NCBI GenBank assembly: GCA_018261905.1 | Contig: JAGTRU010000015.1 | Coordinates: 35,915-99,914, forward strand | Direction: 5' to 3' | Origin: Pseudomonadota bacterium | Lineage (GTDB): Bacteria > Pseudomonadota > Gammaproteobacteria > Burkholderiales > Rhodocyclaceae | DNA length: 64,000 nt | In this document: positions 58,331 to 64,000 of the stretch, piece by piece | Position numbering within the stretch: the first letter of the stretch is position 1 | Layout of the letters: every line of letters starts with the position of its first letter | Translations under genes and position numbers: made by a program | The notes under the pieces: model-generated | The model's input: only the letters and a program-made list of their open reading frames with translations | What the model was told of the DNA's origin: nothing | Database searches by the model: none

Positions 58331-61094
58331 AGAGTGAACTGGCTTTGCCTGCTGTATGCAACAAGATCAGGGCGTTGAGTTTAACCGGATCAATCGGCTT
58401 GGCAATGTAATCGACCATCCCGGCGGCCAGGCAGTCATCACGGTCCTTGGTCAGGGCGTGCGCGGTCTGGCCGATGATCGGCAGGCCGGGGGCGATCTGG
58501 GCGATCTGCCGGGCGGCGTCATGGCCGCTGAGCACCGGCATCTGGATATCCATCAGAATGATGTCGAAACTGCCCAGTGGTTTGTCGCGCACGCAGTCCA
58601 CCGCCAATTGGCCGTTCTCAACGATGACGACCGTGGCGCCATCCTCCGTCAGATTGTCGCGCATGATTTCCTGGTTGATGTCGTTGTCTTCGGCGACCAG
58701 GATTGTTAGCCCGGCCAGGGGCTTTTGCGCCTTGCCCGGCCGGCTTGGCGGCGCCGGGTTCGGCGTGGCCGGGAGGCTTTCCCGGAAGGGCAGGCGAACT
58801 TCGAACAGACTGCCGTGCCCCGGCCGGCTATCGACCCGGATACTGCCCCCCATCTGTTTGACGATGCGTTCGGTAATCGCCAGTCCGAGGCCGGTCCCCC
58901 CGAATTTCCGTGTCGTCGAGTTGTCGCCCTGTTCGAACGGATTGAATATTTTGTCGATCTGGCTCTCGGTAATGCCGATGCCGGTATCGGCGACCCGAAT
59001 GAGCAACTGGTTTTCTTCGCGCCCGACTTCCAGCGAGACTTTGCCCGTTTCGGTAAATTTCACGGCATTCGACAGCAGGTTGAGCAATATCTGGCGCAGA
59101 CGCAGGGGATCGCTCTGGCAGGCCACCGGGAAAGCGCTGGTCGTCGCCAATTCCAGGGTGATTTTTTTGCTGGCCGCTCGGCCGCGCATCAGTTCCAGGG
59201 TTTCATCCACGATGGGCTGGAGTTCGACCCGGGTCGATTCGATTTTCAACATCCCGGCTTCCATTTTCGAGAGGTCGAGGATGTCGTTAATGATGCCCAG
59301 GAGCAGGGTTCCCGAGCTGATGATTTTTTCGAAGGCGGCGTGCGCCCGGCTATCGTCGTCGGTCGTTCGGGCGCCGATATGCGCCATGCCGAGAACGCCA
59401 TGCAGTGGCGTGCGAATTTCATGGCTCATGTTGGCCAGGAATTCACTCTTGGTCTTCGCCAGGCGCTCCGCCTCGGCCCGGGCCAGTTCGAGATCGGCCG
59501 TGCGGGCACTGACCAACTGTTCGAGGTGGTCGCGATAGCGCTCGATTTCCAGGTCCTTGCGTTTCTGCTCGTCGAGCGTGTGCCGCAAGATGGCTTCCAT
59601 GGCCTTGGTTTCCGTGATGTCGGCAATAAAGCCGTACCAGAGGACGGCGTCGCCGTCGGACTTTTCCGGAATGGCATTGACCAGCAACCATTTGAGGGAA
59701 CCGCTCGGGTGCATGATGCGATATTCGATGCGCCAGGGTGAAAATTCGCGGGCCGAACGATGCAGTGAGGCGAAGAAGCGTTCTGCATCGTCGGGGTGCA
59801 GCATTTTCCGGATGGCATCGCTGCCCTGTTCCATTTCCTCGGGGGTGACGCCGTAAATGTCGAAGATGCCGTCGCTGGCAAAGGGGAAATTGCCGCTCCC
59901 GTCGGGGTGCAGTCGATATTGAAAGACCACGCCGGGCACCGAGGAAACGATGCGCCGCAGACGTTGGTTGGCGATGTTTTCGGCCGCCTTCGCTTCCTCG
60001 GCGACAATGACCTCCTGCAGGCCGTTGAAGGCCGCGGTCAACTGGCCGAGTTCGTCCATTTGCCGGATCGGCAGGGCTTGCCGGGGAATCTTGCCGTCGC
60101 GCATCTGACCCAAGAGGGTGGAGGTCTCGGCCAGCGGGGAAAGCTGTCGACGTAGCCACCACCAGCTAAGTAGCGGCACAATCAGCGAGAGGATCAGCGA
60201 AATCAGCAACAAATGCTGTTGCATGGCGCGAATCGAGGCAAAGGCTTCGTCAACGGGGAGTACCGACTGCATCAGCCAGCCCGTGCTGGGGATGCGCTTG
60301 CTGGACGAAAGTTCGACGACGCCGCGCGAACTCTTGGCCACGCCGGAACCTTCGTAGCCGTCAATGTAACGGTCGTATACCGGATTGACCCCGGGCGGTG
60401 GGCCGACTTTCATTACCCGGCGTTTGTCGGAAGAGGCGACGTAAGAGCGGCTGCGGGGTGCCGTTACGAAGAAATCCCCGGTGAGGCCGTATTTCGCCGT
60501 ACTGATTTCATCGAGAAAATTGGGCAGTGATAGATTGATTACGCCGATTACGCTACCGACGGCTTTTCCTTGCGGCCCGAGGATGGGTACCTGCATGGCG
60601 ACTACCGGCTGCTGGCTGTGCTGACTAAAGAGCGGATCGCCGATCACGGTCTTGCCATCTTGCAAGACTTCCTGGACCCCTTGGTAGTTGCTGAAGTCTA
60701 CGCCGCGCCGGTTAAGACGCGGCAGCGTACTGGCGATCGCGATTCCGCGGTGGTCAAGGACCAGGATGCCCCAATTGAATGTGCTTTCCGGAACATCGCG
60801 TTGTTCGAGATAGGCCTGTACGGCATCGGGATTGCCCAGCATTTCCTCGGAAAGTTTGCCGGAAATCGATTCGACGATGTTCAGGCGTTCCCGGATTGAG
60901 CGGTCAAGTTCGCGGGCGAGCAGGGAAATGGTCGAGAACTGCTGTGCCGAGATGGTCGCTTCCATATCCTGGCGCAGGAAATGGCTCAAACTCAGGGCGG
61001 AGGCCCAGACGACGGTCAGGCCGGCAAGTAGCACGCCAACGGTGAGACGTGTTCGCAGAGAATGCCAGTTGAAGATGCGCAGCGAGGTCTTCAT
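58308..61094 (-). CDS. Hybrid sensor histidine kinase/response regulator
   Basis: This 928-residue membrane kinase has two helices around a large periplasmic dCache-type sensor (about residues 35-290; VPILGPQGKAVGSVIGVINLSLP), a HAMP, a PAS domain (about 390-510; YRIMHPSGSLKWLLVNAIP) and a coiled coil. HisKA (NMSHEIRTPLHGVLGM near 562), HATPase (NLLSNAVKFTETG, TGLGLAI) and a receiver (phospho-Asp in DIILMDIQMPVLSG near 855) follow. A ligand-sensing two-component role is clear; signal and output are unknown. No response-regulator gene is adjacent. Confidence 0.92.
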   Translation of the reverse strand: MKTSLRIFNWHSLRTRLTVGVLLAGLTVVWASALSLSHFLRQDMEATISAQQFSTISLLARELDRSIRERLNIVESISGKLSEEMLGNPDAVQAYLEQRDVPESTFNWGILVLDHRGIAIASTLPRLNRRGVDFSNYQGVQEVLQDGKTVIGDPLFSQHSQQPVVAMQVPILGPQGKAVGSVIGVINLSLPNFLDEISTAKYGLTGDFFVTAPRSRSYVASSDKRRVMKVGPPPGVNPVYDRYIDGYEGSGVAKSSRGVVELSSSKRIPSTGWLMQSVLPVDEAFASIRAMQQHLLLISLILSLIVPLLSWWWLRRQLSPLAETSTLLGQMRDGKIPRQALPIRQMDELGQLTAAFNGLQEVIVAEEAKAAENIANQRLRRIVSSVPGVVFQYRLHPDGSGNFPFASDGIFDIYGVTPEEMEQGSDAIRKMLHPDDAERFFASLHRSAREFSPWRIEYRIMHPSGSLKWLLVNAIPEKSDGDAVLWYGFIADITETKAMEAILRHTLDEQKRKDLEIERYRDHLEQLVSARTADLELARAEAERLAKTKSEFLANMSHEIRTPLHGVLGMAHIGARTTDDDSRAHAAFEKIISSGTLLLGIINDILDLSKMEAGMLKIESTRVELQPIVDETLELMRGRAASKKITLELATTSAFPVACQSDPLRLRQILLNLLSNAVKFTETGKVSLEVGREENQLLIRVADTGIGITESQIDKIFNPFEQGDNSTTRKFGGTGLGLAITERIVKQMGGSIRVDSRPGHGSLFEVRLPFRESLPATPNPAPPSRPGKAQKPLAGLTILVAEDNDINQEIMRDNLTEDGATVVIVENGQLAVDCVRDKPLGSFDIILMDIQMPVLSGHDAARQIAQIAPGLPIIGQTAHALTKDRDDCLAAGMVDYIAKPIDPVKLNALILLHTAGKASSLYADLVIP

Positions 61095-61617
61095 GTGTCT
61101 CCCTGGGCTGATTCCTCCCCCAGACAAAGGTCTTTCATGACACGCGCCATGATCGTGCATTGTCTCCTGAGCGCCCGTTGGGAGCAACAACAGACAAATT
61201 TTTACAAACGAAATAATCGGCTAATCCACGGGGTCGCTTGCCATCCGTAGCAATTTCCCGGGGCGCTTTTCTTGCTCAGGAACGAGGCGGCGTTTCGGCG
61301 CTCGACGGCGAACTTTCGGGACGGGGGATGTTCGCTCTTCTCCCCGCTAAGCCCGATAGGACGCCGATTAACCCGACTTAATTGAATTGGCATGGTGCGT
61401 CGCGGGCGATTCCATCTCCCGATAGAGAAGGCGTTAAGCGCAATGCCAGTGGGCCATGTCGGCATGCTTGTAGGCCGGCCGTGGGAAAAAATCGCCAATT
61501 TATTTGTCGCTTGGCGATCTCTCAAGGAGCTAGCCGGGTCCTGTACTTTGAAGAATTTGTTTGGCATAGTCGACAGTCATATGACGAAAACATTAACTCA
61601 GTATATGGAGTCTGACC
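61095..61617. other. Divergent intergenic region, sensor kinase / adhesin
   Basis: This 523-base gap lies between divergent genes. I see no convincing gene. A GGAG ribosome site (at about 61607) lies 7 bases before the adhesin ATG. The last 150 bases are AT-richer and probably hold its promoter, which I could not resolve. Confidence 0.45.
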
Positions 61618-63771
61618 ATGGTCCAATCTCTAATCATCGCCAAAGTAACTTCTCTTAGCGGCGAAGCATTTGCCCGCGATAACGCCGGCAAGACGCGGCG
61701 CCTCAAGCAGGGGGATGTGATTCGCGAAGGTGAAACCGTGGTTGCCGCCGATGGCTCGCAGGTTTTACTGAAACTGGCTGACGGTCGTGAAATGACCGTG
61801 CGACCGGGAGAAGTCGCCCGCCTGGATGCCGAAGTGGCTGCCACGATCAAACCGGATGCTTTCGATAGTGGCGTTGCCAATTCCGGGCGCGGCTTCCAGA
61901 AGATCGCCCGGGCCTTGAGTCGCGGCGGCAAACTGGACGAGTTGATTGAAGAAGAGGAGCCGGGGGCCGGCAATGTGGCGCGCGGCAACGAAGGCCATAC
62001 CTTTGTCGAATTCCTGCGCGTCGTTGAAACGGTCGATCAGTCCTTCCATTTCGGCATTAATGGGGCCGCCAGTCGCGCTACCGGGGGGGCTGACATCAGC
62101 GCTCCCGTTCTGCCCTCCGAAATGGCGATGAGCGTCGTGGCACCCGATAATACCAACGACAGCACCCCGACCATTACCGGCCTGACCTTGCTCCCCGGGG
62201 GGAGCACGATCACATTGACGATTACCGATAGTGCCGGCCTGAGCCAAATCGTGACCACTTCGGTGAAGGTGGATGGCAGCTTCAGCGCCGCTGTGCCGAA
62301 TCAGCTGGCTGACGGTAACTACAGCGTAACGGCGAGCGGTCGGGATCTGGCTGGCAATACCGGAAATGCCTTTGATACGGGATCCATCGATACGATTGCG
62401 CCGCTGTTGACGGCAATGCTTGATCCCCTGTCGGACAGCGGTACGCTGGGAGATAACATTACCGATAACAATAAACCCACCATTGTCGGTACCGGCGAAC
62501 CCGGCGCCAAGGTCGAAATCAACGTCCCCGGCACCGGCGAGTTGCTTAGTACGGTCGTCGGTGCGGATGGCAAGTGGTCGTTGACCCCGACCCTTCCGGT
62601 TCCCGAAGGAAGCTTCACCATTCAAGTCAGTGAGACTGATAGCGCGGGCAATACGACTACGGCCAGCGTGTTGCTGATCATCGATACGGTGGTTCCGGTC
62701 GGGCCGGCGATTAGTAATGCGGTGGACGATGTCGGCAGTATCCAGGGTCTCCTGCTCAATGGTGCGCATACCGACGACCCAATGCCGACCCTGAATGGTA
62801 CGGGCGAAGCCGGGACGATAATCCAAGTCTATGACGGAAGTAATCTGCTGGGCAGTTCCCAGGTCGCTACCAGCGGCAGTTGGAGCTTTACCCCGGGCGC
62901 GAACTTGGCCGAAGGCCCGCACAGCTTTACGGTGATCTCGATTGATGCAGCCGGCAATAGCACTGCGCCGAGTGCAATTTTCACCCTCGAACTCGATTTC
63001 ACGGTGCCGATCGATACCGTCATTACCAGCGTCATCGATAATGTCGGTGCCGTTCAGGGGGCGTTGCTCAATGGAGCAACGACGGACGATGCGAATCCGG
63101 AAGTTAAAGGCGCCGCCGAACCAGGTGCGACAGTGCAGGTCTATGACGCCGGAGTTCTCCTGGGGAGTGCCGGCGTCGCGGCAAACGGCATCTGGAGCTT
63201 CACGCCGCTTACTGCCCTGGCCAATGGGGGGCACAGCTTGACCGCCGTAGCGGTCGATGCCGCGGGAAATCAGAGCACGCCGAGCGCCGCCTTCGCCTTC
63301 AACCTGATTGGCGGCGGAGGACAAACAACCCCGTCGATCAGCAGTGTGATCGACGACGTCGGTGCCTTCCAGGGCGCCTTGCTAAATGGGGCGACGACGG
63401 ATGACGCATTGCCGGAAGTGAAAGGCACGGCGGATGCCGGCAAGTTGGTTCGCCTATACGACGGCAATAACCTGTTGGGCAGTACGCTGGCAGACGCTAA
63501 CGGCATCTGGACCTTTACGCCGGGCACTGCCTTGGTCCATGGGACGCACAGCTTGACGGCGGTCGCCTTCGATGCGGCGGGAAATCCGAGCGCCCCGAGC
63601 TCGGCTTTCAACTTCAACCTGATTGCCGGAGGTGGTCCGCAAGCGCCGACCATCACCAGCGTGCTCGACGACGTTGGTGCCGTGCAAGGCCCGCTGGCGG
63701 CGGGCGCGACGACGGACGATGCGAAACCGGAAGTCGTATCTGGAGCTTCACCCCGACGACACCGCTGGTGA
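61618..63771 (+). CDS. LapA-like giant adhesin, N-terminal part (frame broken at about 63737)
   Basis: The first 75 residues form the LapA-type retention module (SLIIAKVTSLSGEAFARD, VRPGEVARLD). The segment before HTFVEFLRVVETV, where LapG cleaves in related adhesins, reads EEEEPGAGN. From residue 175 come Ig-like repeats; the later units of about 103 residues (ITSVIDNVGAVQGALLNGATTDDA, GIWSFTP) lie at about 62701, 63016, 63336 and 63645. In the last repeat, about 82 bases are missing and the frame shifts, giving a short shadow ending in SGASPRRHRW. The protein should be much longer. Confidence 0.85.
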   Translation: MVQSLIIAKVTSLSGEAFARDNAGKTRRLKQGDVIREGETVVAADGSQVLLKLADGREMTVRPGEVARLDAEVAATIKPDAFDSGVANSGRGFQKIARALSRGGKLDELIEEEEPGAGNVARGNEGHTFVEFLRVVETVDQSFHFGINGAASRATGGADISAPVLPSEMAMSVVAPDNTNDSTPTITGLTLLPGGSTITLTITDSAGLSQIVTTSVKVDGSFSAAVPNQLADGNYSVTASGRDLAGNTGNAFDTGSIDTIAPLLTAMLDPLSDSGTLGDNITDNNKPTIVGTGEPGAKVEINVPGTGELLSTVVGADGKWSLTPTLPVPEGSFTIQVSETDSAGNTTTASVLLIIDTVVPVGPAISNAVDDVGSIQGLLLNGAHTDDPMPTLNGTGEAGTIIQVYDGSNLLGSSQVATSGSWSFTPGANLAEGPHSFTVISIDAAGNSTAPSAIFTLELDFTVPIDTVITSVIDNVGAVQGALLNGATTDDANPEVKGAAEPGATVQVYDAGVLLGSAGVAANGIWSFTPLTALANGGHSLTAVAVDAAGNQSTPSAAFAFNLIGGGGQTTPSISSVIDDVGAFQGALLNGATTDDALPEVKGTADAGKLVRLYDGNNLLGSTLADANGIWTFTPGTALVHGTHSLTAVAFDAAGNPSAPSSAFNFNLIAGGGPQAPTITSVLDDVGAVQGPLAAGATTDDAKPEVVSGASPRRHRW

Positions 63772-64000
63772 CCGGCGGGCACAACCTGACGGCAGTCGCC
63801 GTCGACGCCGCCGGGAATCCCAGCCTGCCGAGCGCGGCCTTTGCCTTCAACCTGATCGGCAGCGGTGCGCCGGCCGCCCCGGTGATCGTGAACATGCTCG
63901 ACGACATCGGCGTGATCACCGGCAATGTCGCCAAGAGCACCGGCGTCACCGACGACGCCCTGCCGGAAATGAAGGGAACGGCGGAAGCCGGGGCGACCGT
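63738..64000 (+). CDS. Continuation of the adhesin in a different frame, truncated at window end
   Basis: Reading from 63738 gives IWSFTPTTPLVTGGHNLTAV, then VDAAGNPSLPSAAFAFNLIG and the next repeat start (APVIVNMLDDIGVITGN), open to the last base. This is the same repeat family as 61618-63771 but shifted by two frames, so the two belong to one gene interrupted by a partial repeat deletion, or by an assembly collapse of near-identical repeats. Confidence 0.75.
   Translation, partial: MWSFTPTTPLVTGGHNLTAVAVDAAGNPSLPSAAFAFNLIGSGAPAAPVIVNMLDDIGVITGNVAKSTGVTDDALPEMKGTAEAGAT

Noticed and set aside
62701..63735. Tandem repeats considered as a CRISPR-like array
   Set aside because: The repeats are about 300 bases, in frame and protein-coding (Ig-like adhesin units); no short repeats with unique spacers exist in the window.

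Overview
The window is a GC-rich, gene-dense bacterial chromosome segment. The gene set fits a betaproteobacterium of the Rhodocyclales (Dechloromonas/Azonexus-like): a glrK-qseG-glrR two-component operon, EttA, a split mobB-moeA-moaD block, multihaem cytochromes, and a LapA-type adhesin. That placement is inferred from gene content, not from a marker-gene comparison.

Layout. 1-4242: the tail of a DinG/YoaA helicase, an ATP-grasp-like protein, mobB-moeA-moaD (molybdenum cofactor) and rbgA. 4264-4528: a promoter with tRNA-Asn and tRNA-Thr. 4637-7743: housekeeping genes (Rossmann protein, RlmI-like methyltransferase, rhodanese, a small Cys protein, YaeQ) and one 133-bp inverted-repeat element.

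7762-24417 is the main accessory region. It is a divergent biosynthetic cluster that I do not recognise as a characterised one. Leftward runs an operon for a fatty-acyl-AMP ligase/carrier/two-condensation-domain megaenzyme, a GNAT acyltransferase and a complete tripartite exporter (MFP, ABC ATPase, MacB-type permease, TolC). Rightward runs ACP, a FabZ-like dehydratase, a ketosynthase, a ketosynthase lacking its catalytic triad (chain-length-factor-like), a FabG-like ketoreductase and a dienoyl-CoA-reductase-like flavoenzyme. Read together: a type II FAS/PKS-like set builds and reduces an acyl chain, the FAAL megaenzyme activates it and condenses it with a free acceptor, and the exporter secretes it.

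24473-27755 is a complete bufferin (MNIO RiPP) operon, bufA-bufB-bufC-bufD, with its own ECF sigma factor and zinc-finger anti-sigma factor. 27826-38003 carries conserved unknowns, a methyltransferase-U32-zinc-ribbon operon, ettA, a cupin/VanX fusion, a tandem GNAT and a bactofilin. 38359-41718 is glrK-qseG-glrR. 41893-42525 holds a BON protein and a biotinyl/lipoyl carrier.

42591-47311 looks like a small genomic island. It lies between a tRNA-Arg gene whose 3' end is altered and a displaced tRNA 3' end 4.6 kb downstream. Both ends carry nearly the same terminator hairpin. Between them are a HipBA-like pair, a DUF2726 protein, an AT-rich membrane/zinc-ribbon protein and a small lipoprotein; no integrase is visible.

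47374-58330 returns to the core: an exonuclease, a Rieske/FAD oxidoreductase with a truncated sigma factor, a DUF2249/membrane pair, thrC, a three-gene electron-transfer module (FNR/2Fe-2S, cytochrome-b-like, octahaem cytochrome c), nadC and nnr. 58308-64000 has a hybrid sensor kinase and the start of a giant LapA-like repeat adhesin. The adhesin reading frame breaks at about 63737, where part of a repeat is missing.

A GGAGCGGCTT(T/C)AGCCGCGA hairpin repeat recurs at three intergenic sites.
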